64,000 bases of DNA from Gnetum montanum (Eukaryota; Streptophyta; Gnetopsida; Gnetales; Gnetaceae). Shown here piece after piece: positions 1 to 13,100 of this stretch (position 1 is the stretch's first letter; each line of letters opens with the position of its first letter). The notes beneath the pieces were generated by a model. That model ran no database searches. It had not been told where the DNA came from and was given only the letters and a program-made list of their open reading frames with translations. Both the position numbers and the translations under genes were made by a program. Location of the stretch: the NCBI GenBank assembly GCA_015680685.1, contig MNCI01030805.1:193469-257468 (forward strand), written 5' to 3'.

Positions 1-520
1 TAGTGCAAGCTAGCAATGACCTAGCCTACATGGCCTACAGAAACCAGCATGTGTGCAATAAAAATGCAACAGTGGAAATAGTGGCCACAAGCACAAAAGC
101 AACCAGTTGAGGCCTGATGGCTAAGCAACCCAAGTCCCCAACTTACAAAGTTTCCAACTATAGTACCAACTTGCCTACATCGATAGGGGCCATCCCAAGG
201 CTCAACCTTGAGTGCAAGGATTTCTCAAAGTATACATTGCTAGCAATGGAACCCTCTGAACTACTAGAAAAACTCCTAAAAGCTAGGAAAATTCAATACA
301 AACATGTATCAGAGATTGCCCACCAAAAACATGATAGGTACTATGAACTACTAAGGAACCCTACCTTAGTAGTATCGAACAAGCCCCTGAACCCACAACA
401 TTTCAAGCTAGACTAATACTATCATTACCACCACCTATTTGGTCATAGTATAAACAACTATCGTGCTTTGTAGGACAATCTGCAAAGAATGATAGAATGG
501 GACCAACTGGTGCTTGACAC
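1..520 (+). pseudogene. gag C-terminal fragment of element W
   Basis: The segment matches the end of gag in internal regions A-C: a lysine/threonine-rich spacer, then a block with SKYT and ELLRNP, then the zinc-knuckle-like region around 412-520. The longest open stretch is 117-416. The knuckle, which reads C-x2-H-x4-H-x4-C in the family consensus, is damaged: the first Cys is replaced after an in-frame TAA at 414, both His remain (YHYHHLFGH) and the last Cys is Asn or Tyr. Gag forms the nucleocapsid-like particle of the element. There is no intact reading frame into the protease region. The assignment rests on clear collinearity with 24900-25200. Confidence 0.75.
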
Positions 521-1229
521 AGTGAGCCAATCCAATGCAAATGACACCCCCTATTTCATAAACTCCATCAGCATAGGTGGCAAGTTAAAACTTGTGCAAC
601 AACCTTTTATGATGCATGTGCCTTCCAGCAAGGTAAGGATCCTTGCAACCTCAATAAGAAAGAGGCCCTCCTTTGTTATCAAAATGCCACCTTGGATACC
701 CACAACATCCTTTATGATCAAGATCCCATAGCAATCATCCATTAAGACATTAAACTAACAACCAAACCAATCATCTACTAAGATATTAAACTAGCATGAT
801 TTAGCAACAACAACTGCTAAGCAACCTTTTGTCATCAAGGTGCCATGATAAGTTGGCCCTGCAACAACTCCTAAATCACCATTTGTCATAAGAATGCCAC
901 AACATGATAGCCCCTCACCTACCCAAAGCCCAATAATGGGTAATGTCTCAGTGTCTCCTCCTTCAAGGGCTAACCCCACTAGCAACTTGGGTAGGCTAGA
1001 CAAATGGCAATGCAAGAGGACAAATGAGCACCTTGTGACCCCCCATGGCTAAAGCAAAGGCCATAACCAACAAGAAAAAACCAAACACTAGGGGTCCTTG
1101 CACCCAAGTTAGCCAAGAAACCTACGCACAAGTCCCCTCCGTGAGAGATCTATCTCTCAAGCCACATGGAAGAAGGCAAGGCCAACACAATGACCAACAA
1201 CAATGACTTCATAGCTACACTAACCCATG

Positions 1230-1875
1230 TGAAATAAATTTTGAGGCAAAAGAACACAATGTTGAGCTTATATGACCTAGTCATGAGCTCATATGCTCAT
1301 CACCAAGCATTGTCCCAGATGTTGGCATCCATTCCTATTATAGAGGACATCCTTGCACATCTGTGTAATGATGTTGTTGCTTGCACCACATGAATCAAGT
1401 TCAACATCCTTAGCATTTCACAATGATGTAGTCAAGATCAAGCTTGAAGGAGGAGAGGTCACTATAGCTACACTATAAATTAGTATACATGTTGGGCAAT
1501 GCACCATTTGCAAGGTACATGTTGTTGATGATGTTGCAGCAACAAACATAGTCATGTACTCTGTCATCGACAAGCTAGGCTTGGCAGACAAAATTAGGTC
1601 AACCAAAATCATCTATCACCATCAAGGATACAATCAACTTAGCCTTCATGGCAAGAGACCAATTCCCCATTAGAACATATTTCACATCATAGAGGAGATG
1701 CTAGGCTTCAACCTGATCTTAGGTAGGCCTTGGCTAGCCCAACTACAACCTATCTCCTCTCCCATCCACCAAGAAGTCCACCTTCCATATGAACGTGGTC
1801 AAGTTATCATCCATGGTGATAATATCCCTTCTCCAACTATCCACAACATAGACATGGAGCAAGTGTTAGAGGTAT
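1230..1875 (+). pseudogene. Retropepsin (protease) fragment of element W
   Basis: It begins with the segment reading NTMLSLYDL, which precedes protease in A, B and C. The active-site region at about 1520-1545 reads VDDVAATN where better copies have VDDGATAN, so the flap-side glycine is lost. Downstream, 1685-1830 gives FNLILGRPWLAQL and SSPIHQEVHLPYERG, the conserved C-terminal half of this aspartic protease domain. Several stops and frameshifts interrupt it. In an intact element the protease would be the end of a gag-pro polyprotein and would cut it during particle maturation. Confidence 0.75.
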
Positions 1876-2277
1876 AGTTTCTTGATGATGCACCTATGGA
1901 AACCAACGCAATGCCTAAGGTTAACACACCTAAACAAGTGGTTGAAGCCAAGAGCCTCCTAGATGATCCTAAGCCTTGCACACCCCCTAATCCATACTTG
2001 TTTAGGAAGTAACTATGTGACCAAGACTTTCCCTTGGCCAAACATGTGCTAAGAACCTACTTGCCCGTTGCATCCATGGGCCATGCATTTTTGATTTTTA
2101 CCTACGTTGCATTTGTTTATGCATTTACATTTCACCTACTTGCCTAGTTTACATAATGCTTCACTTTCTTTATGCATTTCTACTTTATTTATGCATCTAT
2201 ATACTTAGCTTATTCATTGCATTTGAAAAACATCAAAAACACATAGAAATAAAAAAACATAAAACTAAAAAAACACA

Positions 2278-2330
2278 TGGTCCAAAAAGGCCTTAAACTA
2301 GCCCATAGCTTAGAATGACTTAAAACTATT
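2278..2330. repeat. Linker repeat cluster after protease (W)
   Basis: Two to three short units with the core GGCCTTAAACTAG or GACTTAAAACTA sit just after the protease region. The same kind of cluster follows gag-pro in Z (20491-20706), A (26833-26964) and B (42560-42696). Confidence 0.6.
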
Positions 2331-2507
2331 ACCTTTTGAATTGCTTTCCTCTCATTTATGCATTTTAACTTTATTTACAATAGGTGTCACTTGATGTTGT
2401 TTTCCTAGTTCATTTTTACAAGATCTTGTAGGCACACAACATGACTACGCATGCAGCATCACACCTCACATAAGCAAGGTAAGAACTCATTCATGATGGC
2501 ACAAAAT

Positions 2508-2740
2508 ACTAGCATAGATAGTCTACTATGACTATAAACTAGTGTAGTAGTCTTCTATGACTATAAAATAGCACAGATCATCCTTGGGTCTTAACATTAA
2601 ATTGGCACAACATCCATCATCCACTACAACATTAAACCGACATCCAATAGTCTACTAGGATTATAAACTAGCACATCACCATCTACCAGGACTTTAAACT
2701 AGGTTCATGGTCTACTAGAACTTTAAATTAGCATGTTGTT
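2508..2740. repeat. Linker repeat cluster upstream of the 3' tail (W)
   Basis: About seven units of the form TCTACTATGACTATAAACTAG spaced about 35-45 bp. The wording (choose/tract TCTACTRGGACTTTAAACTAG) matches the post-pol clusters of A (35630-35988) and B (52910-53294), so a deletion in W probably joined the post-protease region to the post-pol region here. Confidence 0.65.
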
Positions 2741-3424
2741 GATCTTTTGGAGCACCTGCCATTAGTGCAATCTTTGGAGAACTCACAATATCATATCCCT
2801 AGCATTTTCATTAGCTTCCTGAGCACTTGCAACTAGCACACCATCTAATGCATTTGTAGCATCTTCACATTTAGCACTTTTAGCATCTTTACATCTTGAA
2901 TTTTCATTTGCATTTTACATTTTGTGGTTTTCTTGTCTTCTTAGAGTTGTGTTTGTACGACAAAGCCTCGGAGATGGTCATGTAGAGATGCATCTCATCG
3001 TAAGAGCAAGTCTCCACATTGCTCCAATGTGCATGATTGGACTAGTTAAGGCACTCAAGAGTGCTCATCCCCCTCATTCCATTAAAGCCTACACACATCC
3101 ACTCCTTCATCCCAATAGCCTCTCATCCCCCACATACTCATGATTGCACATTTCTCTGATGCATATGCATTGTAACACACATGACATTTTCTTCATGTCA
3201 ATCGTAGAACTCACAGGGGATGTAACACACCTTGTCCCATGGGGAGCCTCTGTTGACTAGTCAAAGTCCAAGTGAATGTAATGTGACTCATCCCTAGGAG
3301 GAAACACCTATCTTATAGATGTGACATAGTCACATCCAAATAAAGCCCATATACTTGATGGCTAACTTGTAGCTATCATTCAGTAGTAAGCCAAGCCCAA
3401 TAGAGGTTCACTTAATAGCAAATC

Positions 3425-3530
3425 AAAAAAAAAGAGAGAGAAAAAGAAAAAAAAAAGAGAAGAAAGCAAAAAACTCAAGGAAAAAGAGAGCAAAAAATTA
3501 AAAAACAAAAAAAAATGAAAAATGGAAAAA
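3425..3530 (+). repeat. Purine-only low-complexity tract
   Basis: About 105 bp of almost pure A/G (runs of A mixed with GAGAG). It is about 400 bp upstream of the LTR, too far to be the plus-strand primer itself. A shorter A/G tract lies at a comparable place in V (6395-6415). Simple slippage is the easiest explanation. Confidence 0.7.
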
Positions 3531-3922
3531 AGTACATCTGCAAGCAAATTGACAATGTTGTTGCTTTGTAACTAGCCTAGCCTTGGATCAAATTTGACTC
3601 TCTCATGAGCACTTCAATGAGAGGTCAACACTTCAAGGGCAAGCCACTTCATGCCATGATCACCATCAGCCATGCTAACTTTGCATCTTGCATCATGATA
3701 CACTATTTGCATTTCATTTCCATCATTTGCATGTCATCTTTCTAGCATTGCCTACACCCTTTGCCCTCAACATATCCTTATCCATCACACTCTTAAACAT
3801 GGTGAAATGACACCTAATCAGGTATTGATGAGCAATGTTGATGCCATGTCTACTATGGTATTTTGCAATGCTTTGTCAACATCTCTCGAGCCACTCCTCC
3901 AAATGTCAACAAAGAGGGCCAT

Positions 3923-5297
3923 TGAAACACCATCAATTTTTGGCTTAAAAATTACATCTACAAATTTGTCCAAGTGTCAAAACTTGATAAATTCTTCTAA
4001 GTGTTGGTGCTACACTCCTGAGTGTAGCTAGTGTAGCATGGAAGAAGACTGAATTTGTGCCAAGTTTTTTCTAAGTATCCCTGCTATGCAATAGAGCATA
4101 GCAAGCATAGCTAGTGTTGGACATCAGTTTTTGCAAAAATTTGACTAAGTGTTGTGTTATGCTCTAGAGCATATCTAGTGTAGCATTGCAAAGAAGGCTC
4201 TAATAGTCTTCAAAAGCCTCCAGAGCTCAACATCAACCTTCACCTTAGCTCCAGCACACCTTCAATAAGTAAGATTAGCAATTTGCATTTCTCGTGTGCT
4301 CCCCATTTGTCCCAAATTGTACCTACACTCTAGAGTGTAGTGAGCATAACAACTAGAGTTAGAAAATTTTTTGGTCACCTTCAAACTTAGAAAATTTCTA
4401 AATTTTTCTTGTAGTTCCACCTACACTCCTATCACATGGTAGTTGATCCATGCTTTGCACTAATCCTAGCCCTATAAATACTGCTAGACCCCTAATGTTT
4501 TAATCGTTGGCATTCCTAGGTGATTGGCATTACCATGCAGTTGACATTCCTAGGCTGTTGGCACTCCTTGATTGTTGGCATTCCCTGATGGTTGGCATTC
4601 CTTGATTGCTGGAATTCCTTGATGGTTGGCATTCCCTGACTATTGGCATTTGCAAGTGATTCACATTTCTTAAATGTAAGAATTTTTAAGCATTTGGCAT
4701 TTTTCCATTTTGGCATCTTAACACTTAACTCCATGGGCAGACAAGACCTAGAGCACACCACACTAGTAAAGCCGTAGAGTTGCACATCATAGCTCACTAT
4801 AGCCCCATTGTAGCCCTGTAGAACACTGCACAGTAGATTGTGGTGGCCAACCCAACAAGCACAATTCATCACAGCGAGCACTAGACTTCATGGCCTAACA
4901 CCACCAAGACTATGATTGCACTTCCACTATGCCTGTTGTACGCTGTGTACCTTCTAAGACCCTTTTAGAGTTAACTACACTCCCATTTGGAGTGGTGTTT
5001 CATTTCTCTCTCCCATTTCTAAGCATTTTCTTGCATTTTTTGCATTTTTCTACACTTTTCCAATCATTATCATGTTGTACTATGTATTTTTTGAATTTTC
5101 ATTTTAGCTAATGACACCACCACTTGCTTGTATCCATTGCCCCTGGTTGTAACCAGTAAAGTCCCTATTCAACCAAAAAGATTGTTTAGGATGCTTTGCC
5201 TCTATTTCCAGCAAGGCCCTCGTGTGGAGGTAGGGTTAAGGCTATGCATCTATTGACTACTTGGTGATTCCAATCATTGATGTTTTTGATCGTTATG
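3923..5297 (+). mobile_element. LTR of element W
   Basis: It starts with TGAAACACC like the LTRs of Z, A, B and S. It carries imperfect palindromes around 4010-4340 (for example CTACACTCTAGAGTGTAG), a TATA box TATAAATA at 4473-4480, and a 3' part with the family wording GCAAGGCCCTC...GGGTTAAG near 5212-5240. The expected terminal CA reads TG (5296-5297). The next base already belongs to an integrase of another element (V), so W inserted into V, and W's 5' end lies outside the window. The right boundary is good to within about 15 bp. Confidence 0.75.
4473..4480 (+). promoter_or_regulatory. TATA box in LTR W
   Basis: TATAAATA preceded by CC and placed after the palindrome block, as in the other LTRs of the family. 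It would start the genomic transcript about 30 bp downstream. Confidence 0.6.
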
Positions 5298-5720
5298 TTT
5301 GGGTTTACCAAACAATATTTCGAATTGCAACTAGTGTGACCTTGTATAGCCTAGTTTATGGTTTTAAAGTTGTTTTACCTTTTGAAGTGCAAGTGTCATT
5401 GCTTCAAGTAGCCTTGTCAAACTTCATCAATGATGAACAAAACTAAGAGTTTCGTACCATGGACCTAGACTCAATGGAGGAGTAGTGGGTAAAAATGTTT
5501 ACTCACATCGAGTGATACTAGAATAGGTATAAATAACAACACCATCATAACCTGACCAAATGCAAGATCAAGAAAGGTGATCTAGTCCTCAAAGCCATTG
5601 GTAAGCTCAGCCAACTAGGAAAGGCCTTTCTTGATAACTAAGGCCTATAGCAATGGATCCTTGAGGATAGTGAACATGGATGAGAATGAGTTGGCCAATT
5701 TGGTCAATCGTTCCTATCTA
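5298..5720 (+). pseudogene. Integrase C-terminal fragment of element V
   Basis: Reads VWVYQTIFRIATS then LYSLVYGFKVVLPFE, which lines up with WAYRTTCRIATSRTPYSLVY in the integrase of A (35120-35180). It continues into the basic segment KIKKGDLVLKAIGK (5566-5605), which matches the GPY/F-type module after the catalytic core. Several stops (for example TAA at 5443) break it. It is the host sequence into which element W inserted. Confidence 0.75.
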
Positions 5721-6813
5721 AATCCCTAATACATGTAGCCAATAAGAACCAAACATTAACATTGATGACCTCAATAGCTAATAACAAGAGAGCCTCCATA
5801 ACCTTTCTTCACTTTTTGCACAATGGAGGAACTATTAAACTTTGTAACATGTGAGACCTATGATAGCCTGGTTTGGTAATCATTCTATATGGCCTTATGC
5901 ATTTCATTGTAATAACATGACTTCTTTGTTTTGTTTCTTTTCTCTTAGAGTTTTGCTTGTAGGATGAAGCTTGGAGTCATCACTAAGTTGCAACTCACTA
6001 TGGCAACAAGTCACCACGTGAACATGATGAACAAGATTTAATGAGTTGTCTTGTTGTACCAAAATTACTTGTTTCACATAGTTTCCATTACCACACCTTG
6101 AACCTAACCACATAGCTTGATGTATATCTTCCTTACCCTAAGCAATAATGTTGACCTATGTTTGACATTCATGCATTGTGTCCATGTGACATTCCTTCAT
6201 TATGCTCCACCTATGGCCTTGTTAAATGTAACACATCTTATTCTACAAGAAAACCATTAAGTTCATCAAGTGTAATTGATCTTATTTGATGGAAAAACCA
6301 AAATCCAACTACCCTTTGCAAAGAAACCCATGAAGGTCTCACCCTAAAAAATAAAAGGTGAGAAGAAAATTTCTAATAAGTGGAGAGACCAATGAGAAAA
6401 AAAAGAAAAAAGAAATGGCTCCAAGAAGGCAAGGGAAGAAGCATAATGGCCAAAGAAACCTTGGAGGAAGGTGTTGGTTCCTCAAATGAATTTCCAAGTA
6501 ACCAACACTTCAACACATGAAGTGCAAAGACCTATTGATTGACTAACATGTCAGTGCCACATTGTAGCCATGATGTCAAAATTTGGAACTTTTTCTTAAC
6601 CCTTATAAACATTTCCTTTTAGCTAAATATAGTCCTTAATCCATATTACCTCATTATAGCTTTAACCACTACCACAAGCACTATATATCATAGTTCGACA
6701 TGACTAAATCAAGTGTGGAAAGGGAATGTTGGTGATGGATTTGCAATAGTGTTTTGTATTCTTTGTCAATGCCTTTAAAGCCAATAATCAAGACACCAAC
6801 AAAGAGGAGCCAG
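5721..6813 (+). other. 3' tail of element V, no gene recognised
   Basis: A region between integrase and the next LTR. It contains a short A/G-rich stretch (6395-6415) and ends with CAACAAAGAGGAGCCAG next to the LTR, the same pre-LTR sequence seen in W and A. I see no coding region here; the short open frames lack counterparts in the other copies. Confidence 0.6.
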
Positions 6814-8239
6814 TAAAACACCACTACGAAAATGCATTTTGTAACCTTCTAGCCTTATAACCCTCACCCCATGAAATCCAAGGCTAAAACTTCATTGTAA
6901 AATGTGACGATTATAGTCCAAGAGATGCAATTTCACATATTTTAGCTTTTGGGGATGAAAAAATGCCCCATAAGTTGTCAAAGCCTTAACTTCCAATTGG
7001 AAAATGTTATATCATGAAAATATTTAGTCTTGGGAGAGTTAAACATGCCTTTTGGATTGCCAAAATTGGCATTATTCATGGGTTTTGTGGGGGGTATAAC
7101 TTTTTCTTCATTGGAAACACCTATGGGGGGTGTAACATCACCTATGCCGAACATTGAAGGGTATAACTCTTGTATCCCAAGCATTGCTCTTGCATCCCCC
7201 AACATTACACCTTCCATCAAGCATTGCATCTTTCCCCCAACATTACACTTATTCCCCAGCATTTCTTGAACATGGCCCAAGCCCTCATCATTGCTAGCTA
7301 GCTCTAGTGTTGATCTTGCACTTTAGCATTGTTGTTGGAAGACCCAACATGGGTGGAAGAAGCCAACATGGATAAAATTCCCCTTTACTATTTTTGATAA
7401 ATGAAATAGTTTTAATGCCATAGGGGGTTTCAAAACTTACCATACATAGTAACCTTTCTAGATTTAGACACCTACAACACCTATACATGACAGCAATCTA
7501 TCAGCAATTAGGAAAAACAATTATCCAAATTTGTGGCCAAAACCCTATAAAAACCAAGCCATAACACCATAGAAAGGTTTCAAAATTTTGCACATTATAC
7601 CATTTTTTGGCATTTAATAGCTTTAAAGAACTTTGTAAATAGAATTCTTTTGGAGAAGTTATAGCATGTAAACAATAGCTATTACAACCATTCTTTTACC
7701 CCTTAATATTGTGTGATAGTTTTCAACAATGTTGAGTAACCTAGGCATCAAGAATCCTAGCATGGCTCTTGTTTGTAGTCCAAAATCTCCCACACATTTT
7801 AGCCTCCTGCACCACTAGCACTATATATTAGGTGAGGATTATAGCAAGGTTTCATATTTTTTTGAGTTGTAAAGCATCTAGATCATGGAGCTAACTATGA
7901 CATCTAAGGCTACCAACTTCAATAGATTTCAAACCTATGTGAAGTAAACCCCCTTGCTTCCTTAGGCACCCTTATACAAATTTCTAAACTCTCTTTATTT
8001 TTGTAATAAAGTTTAGAGTTCCTTCTTTTGTGCGATTTAATTTACATTTCTTATATTCTATGCATTATTTTATGTCAGCTATACTTTATTTTCATTTTTT
8101 TCATTAATGCCATTGATACTTTATAAGTCCTTGGATAATCTGCCAAACCCTATAGGGAACCTTGGATCCAATTTTGTTGGAAAGGCCCTTGGGATTTGGG
8201 GTTAAAGCTATTCCACTTGGAATTCTTAATTTTCCTACA
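6814..8239 (+). mobile_element. LTR of element V
   Basis: Starts TAAAACACCACTACG (family TGAAACACC with G to A) and ends CCTACA. A TATA-like TATAAAAA lies at 7546-7553 and the 3' part carries GGGGTTAAAG near 8199, as in other U5 regions. The U3 has repeats of the type CCCAACATTACA / AGCATTGCATC instead of the CGTAGC palindromes, so this is a different LTR subfamily. Just downstream, TAGGTGCTAAAAATATTAGG (8251-8270) faintly recalls the primer-binding site of the family, but the sequence is then integrase-like. Confidence 0.65.
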
Positions 8240-8284
8240 ACCAAATTTTTTAGGTGCTAAAAATATTAGGTTTTACATAGTGCA

Positions 8285-8636
8285 TGATGAGAGTTCATAG
8301 AACCTAACTATCCCTCAAAAGGATGCTATATGTAAATGATCAAAATAGTTTGTCATTGTAGCCAATAACACATTATGTTAAAGGTCCTATGATGGTGCAT
8401 TATTCATATTCTTGGGTAAAGTAGAAGCCCATAATATTCTCAAACGAATGCATGAAGGCATATGGCATATATGACCACAAGCCATGGCCATAAAGATTAT
8501 ATGATTAGGATACTACTAGCCCTATATGGAAAGTGATTACTCATAGAAGGTCAAACTTGTGATACATGTCAATGATACAACAACTTGATACATGTACCCT
8601 TGACTAAGTTGCACATTACTTAGATCATATGACCAT
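8285..8636 (+). pseudogene. RNase H/integrase junction fragment of element T
   Basis: Collinear with 34377-34715 of internal region A: CAAAAGGATGC, then TTTGATGGTGTATT-like, then the zinc-binding N-terminus of integrase with HEG and PQAMA..LGYY, and finally a relic of the C-x2-C pair around 8555. Integrase inserts the element cDNA into chromosomes. The frame is destroyed. It stops exactly where LTR U begins, at the point corresponding to the WGLD segment, so U inserted into T's integrase. Confidence 0.65.
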
Positions 8637-9517
8637 TGACACACCATAAAAATTTTCATGTTATAACCATTTTTGACCATGTAGCCTTCACCCCATAAAA
8701 CTTGAGTCAAAACTTTATTATGAATGTGAAGATTATAATCCACAAGGAGAAATCTCACATGTTTCATACTTTTGGGGCTAAAAATGCCTCATAGGTGGTC
8801 AAAGCCTCATTTCCAAAGTGAAAAAGGACACATAGTATCTATATTTGGTCTTGGAGGGGGGGAGGGGGTGGGGTGTGAAAAATGCTTTTTGGGATGCAAA
8901 CAATGGCAATTTAATGGGTTTTATGTGGGATATACACTTTTCTACACTGGAAACACCTGTAGGGGGAAATCTCACTTCCCGTAGTATGGAGAGACAGATC
9001 CTAGCATGGAGAACTAGGGGAAGACATAATGCCCAACATGGAGGAGTTTGGTCTTCCTCCTTTGCATGAAGGATTCTTATCCCAATGTTGAATCTCTTGT
9101 CACGTAGTGTAGAAGCTACATGAGAAATATTTTTGCACTTTAATGGTCTCAAAGTTGACTAACCGCACCACCAAGGATGGAAGAAGGCTTAGCATGGAAG
9201 GTCTACCTCTAGCATAGAAGGTGTTTTCTGATTACTATTTATAGTAAATGGAATGGCCATAGTGAGATGAAACTTACTATATATGGTAACCCCTAAAATT
9301 TGGACATCTATCTCACTTGTACGAGGTAGAAATTTCTAGTCAATTTGTCAATCAATTTGTAGCAAAAATCATGGCCCAAAACCTATAAAACCAAAACCTA
9401 AACAACATTTCAAGGTTCCATGATTTTTTTACAATTCCACACTTTGACAATTTCAATCACATAGCAATTTTGACTTCCAAGAGCTCTTGCAACATTATAG
9501 AAATGCAGCTTCTTGAA
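8637..9517 (+). mobile_element. LTR U, 5' part up to the gap
   Basis: Starts TGACACACCATAAAAATTTTCATG-like and runs parallel to the first ~900 bp of LTR V (both contain GCTTTTGGGG / ACTTTTGGGG then AAAATGCC and CAAAGCC). A TATA-like TATAAAA lies at 9384-9390. Its U3 already contains single units of the TAGCATGGAAG motif that is amplified at 10137-13560. Its right end is hidden by the gap. Confidence 0.65.
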
Positions 9518-9948
9518 NNNNNNNNNNNNNNNNNNNNNNNNNNNNNNNNNNNNNNNNNNNNNNNNNNNNNNNNNNNNNNNNNNNNNNNNNNNNNNNNNNN
9601 NNNNNNNNNNNNNNNNNNNNNNNNNNNNNNNNNNNNNNNNNNNNNNNNNNNNNNNNNNNNNNNNNNNNNNNNNNNNNNNNNNNNNNNNNNNNNNNNNNNN
9701 NNNNNNNNNNNNNNNNNNNNNNNNNNNNNNNNNNNNNNNNNNNNNNNNNNNNNNNNNNNNNNNNNNNNNNNNNNNNNNNNNNNNNNNNNNNNNNNNNNNN
9801 NNNNNNNNNNNNNNNNNNNNNNNNNNNNNNNNNNNNNNNNNNNNNNNNNNNNNNNNNNNNNNNNNNNNNNNNNNNNNNNNNNNNNNNNNNNNNNNNNNNN
9901 NNNNNNNNNNNNNNNNNNNNNNNNNNNNNNNNNNNNNNNNNNNNNNNN
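9518..9948. other. Assembly gap (431 N)
   Basis: Unresolved bases. The sequences on the two sides need not be adjacent: the left side is within an LTR just past its TATA box, the right side is a different repeat. Confidence 0.99.
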
Positions 9949-10049
9949 TGCACTAAAGTCCAAGGGATGGAAAGTCTCTTCTATGTTTGGATGGATGGGA
10001 AATAATTTTACTTTTTAAATTTTAAAATTTTTGGGTTGTGGATCATACT

Positions 10050-10090
10050 ATACACCATCACTCTTGGCTAAAAATTACATCAACATTGGG
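10050..10090 (+). other. Possible LTR start in front of the tandem array
   Basis: ACACCATCACTCTTGGCTAA followed by AAATTACATCAAC resembles the first 40 bp of LTR W (3923-3965). If so, the 190-bp array is the U3 of another LTR. The terminal TG is not preserved and no matching right end is found. Confidence 0.3.
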
Positions 10091-10136
10091 TATTAATTTC
10101 TTAAATACCTAAAGCAATGACCAAACCTTAACTCTC

Positions 10137-13100
10137 ATGCATCCACATTAGGGATATAATTCCTAGTGTGGATACATGCATACCACTTCATAAAAACATT
10201 AAAACATAGCATTTTTACCATTTTTAGTAGCCAAAACCTACTTTTTTCCACCCTAAGCTTCCAAAAGGGATTAGACATGTAAAAAACCAGATAACTTGGG
10301 TTTCCACATTGGGGATATAGTGTCTAGCATGGAAGAAGAGGGGTAACACCCATTCTTATCCCCCAAACATCCATCTAGCCCATGTTTAACCCCCAAGCTG
10401 AGCTCACATAACCTAAAACCCCTACAAACACCCCTGATAGCCCCAAAACCTCATCAAACCTAGTCAAAAGTTGTCAAAACCTTGGGATTTGGTAGTTCCA
10501 CATTGGGGAAAGTCTCATCCATGCTAAGCATCCTATCTCCAACATGGATGGATGGAGGAAAGACCAAAATTACCTAAATTTACTACCTAGTAACCATTTT
10601 CAAAGCCTAGTATATCCTCATAGTTTCCTGTAGCCTAGACTAATCCTTAGACAAGTCAATTACCTATTCATGGCCTGTTCCATGCTAGTGAATCCTCCAT
10701 CCATACTATCCAACATGGAGCTATCATGGAAACCTAGGATGTATGGAATAAAACCTAAGTTATGATCCAAAATAGCCAACTAACCTACCCTGGTAACCCT
10801 AAGACCCTATCAAAACCTTATGGAACTTTAAAGATCACAAAAGTAGTCAAAAATGGCATAAAATTCCCATCCCCCTCTCATCCACACTAGGGCCATCATG
10901 CCCAAAATGGAAGAAGGGTATGTGAGATTGCATGAGGTACCTATGAGCCTCCAAACCACTGAATCTTGATAGCAAGCATCAATCATTGATATCGGCAACC
11001 TCAGAGGCTAATAACATGCATGGATAATTAGATGTCTAACTGGCCTAGATCTTACTTTCAAAGTTCTTCCACACTAGAAGAGACCTCTTCCACACTAGCT
11101 AGCATGGAAACAAGGTGGATGGAGCTAAGAAGATTAGTTGGGAGTCCCAGAATCAATAAAAAGTTCTTAAATTATCTTATACTAACACTAGAACCCTTGT
11201 AGGCTCTCTAAAAGCCACTAGATTATAAAAAATCAATAAAAACCAACTTCCTAAAGGTCTTCCATGCTCAGGAGGACCTCATCCATGCTAATAATTCTAG
11301 TCCAATTGTGGATGAAAGGAGGAAAGCCAAAACTATTGAATTTTACATGCATATTAACATCCAAAAGCAACCCAAACCTTCTAGAAGCCACCAAACTTCC
11401 AAAAGCCACTTGAAATAAAAAAATTATTTCCTTTCAGTTCTCCATGGTGCGAAGGATTCCATCCAAACTAAGAATCCTAGCCCCAATGTGGATGAAGAGA
11501 GGAAAGCCTAAAAACCCTCTCATACTCCTCAAAATAATTAAAATTTGACCCTATGCATTAATAATCAACATTGAAAACCCTATGGACACACATGCATAGT
11601 CAAAACTAACAAAAATTAACAAGTAGAGCCCCCTAGTTCCTACATGTTGGGAGAAACCTCTTCCATGCTAGGTAGTGTAGGAGTAGGGGGAAACTTTGGA
11701 AGCACTTAAAAATAGCCTATAGGTACCCTAAACAAATGCTAGAAAGCCGTGTGTGTGTCTTAGGACCCTGTTTGTACATTCTAGAGCCCTCATACTTGTC
11801 AAAATTGATCAAGGATAGTAAACAAAAATTTTCATCAATATTTCATGCTAAGCATGGGAACCCTAGCATGGAAGAAAGGGGGAACATCAAAAACTAGTTA
11901 ACAACCCCTAAATGACCAAATTTTAACACTAAGAAGTATTAGTAGATACTAGCAACCTTAGAAACCCACATGAATGGCTAGAAGTGACAAAAAATGGAAA
12001 AAGCAAGGTCCCTCAATTACTCCATGCTAAGAGCCATCTCTTCCATGTTGGCTAGCATGGAAGTAGGGGGAACGTTGGGGGGCCTTAAAAATGATCCTCA
12101 AACACCTCAAGAAGATATCCTCTAGCCTTACCAAAATCCTAAGATCAGTTTTACACCTACTAGAGCTCTCAAACCATGCAAAAGTGAGTCCAATGACTAA
12201 AAATCCATCTCTCACATTGAGCATATCATCCTTAGTGTGGAATAAAGTGGGGAATCTTAAAAACCACCTAATTAACCAATATTAATATTAAACCCTAATC
12301 CTTGACCTTGACAACCATGGGAGCACATGTGCATGGTTAATTAAGGTTAAAATTGGCCTAGATCTAAGATTTGTGGTTTTCCCACGTTAGTGACCCTCTC
12401 TTCCATACTAGCCAACATGGAGACTAAAGGGGCGACTCATTTGGGCCCATAGACACCTTAGAATGACATCAAATGACCTTTCATGCACTTTATAACCTTA
12501 TTAGCATTGATTGAAAAGGTCAAATCTTAGAACATTGATCCTAAATGGTTAAAAATCTATTCTCCCTTGTCTTTCACATTGAGCATAGCATCCTTAACAT
12601 GGAAGAGAGGGAGGATGCCCAAAAAGTACGTAGGAATACCCAAAACTACCAAATTTTAACCTAAAACATTAGCTTTTAACCATATCACCTTTGCAAGCTA
12701 ACATGCATAGTCGATTATAACTCAAATTAGTCTAGATCTAGGATTCGTACTCCATCCACACTAGAGAGCATCCCCTCCATGTTGTGGAGAAGACTGCCTT
12801 TCAACTTTTGGTGATAAGATGAAACTCTTAGAAGCCAAAGATCTACATAGGAAAATCCTATGACCTTATAGCCTTAATATTCTTCTCATTCAACTTTATT
12901 TTAAACCCAAAAATCCATTCCGTTTAATCTCCCATGCTAAAGTAACTTCGCCAACATGAAAATAGGGGGTAAGACCTTAGGTACCCTTGAATTACATTCA
13001 AACGTAATCAAAATTAGAAAAAAATTTGTAGAATTAGTATTTATAGCCCTAGGAGCCTAGGAACCTAATCAACATGCTCTCAAACCATGCTAAAATCATT

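Larger units (their letters stand above)
1..3922 (+). mobile_element. Element W: 3' part of a decayed Tat-type Ty3/gypsy element
   Basis: Internal region of an LTR retrotransposon entering from the left edge. In order it holds the end of gag, the protease region, two clusters of TTAAACTAG-type linker repeats and a 3' tail running into the LTR at 3923. Compared with internal regions A and B, it has lost the antisense gene and all of pol, so it is a deletion derivative of the same kind of element. The tail ends with CAACAAAGAGGGCCAT directly before the LTR, matching the pre-LTR sequence of V (6797-6813) and of A (37171-37188). 2741-3424 and 3531-3905 hold no gene that I recognise. Confidence 0.75.

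Noticed and set aside
3923-5297. LTR W as a solo LTR
   Set aside because: It is preceded by the typical 3' tail and primer sequence of an element, and the 5-bp flanks do not match.
9457-10018. Open frames of 147-182 codons on both strands
   Set aside because: They consist almost entirely of the N gap and carry no coding evidence.
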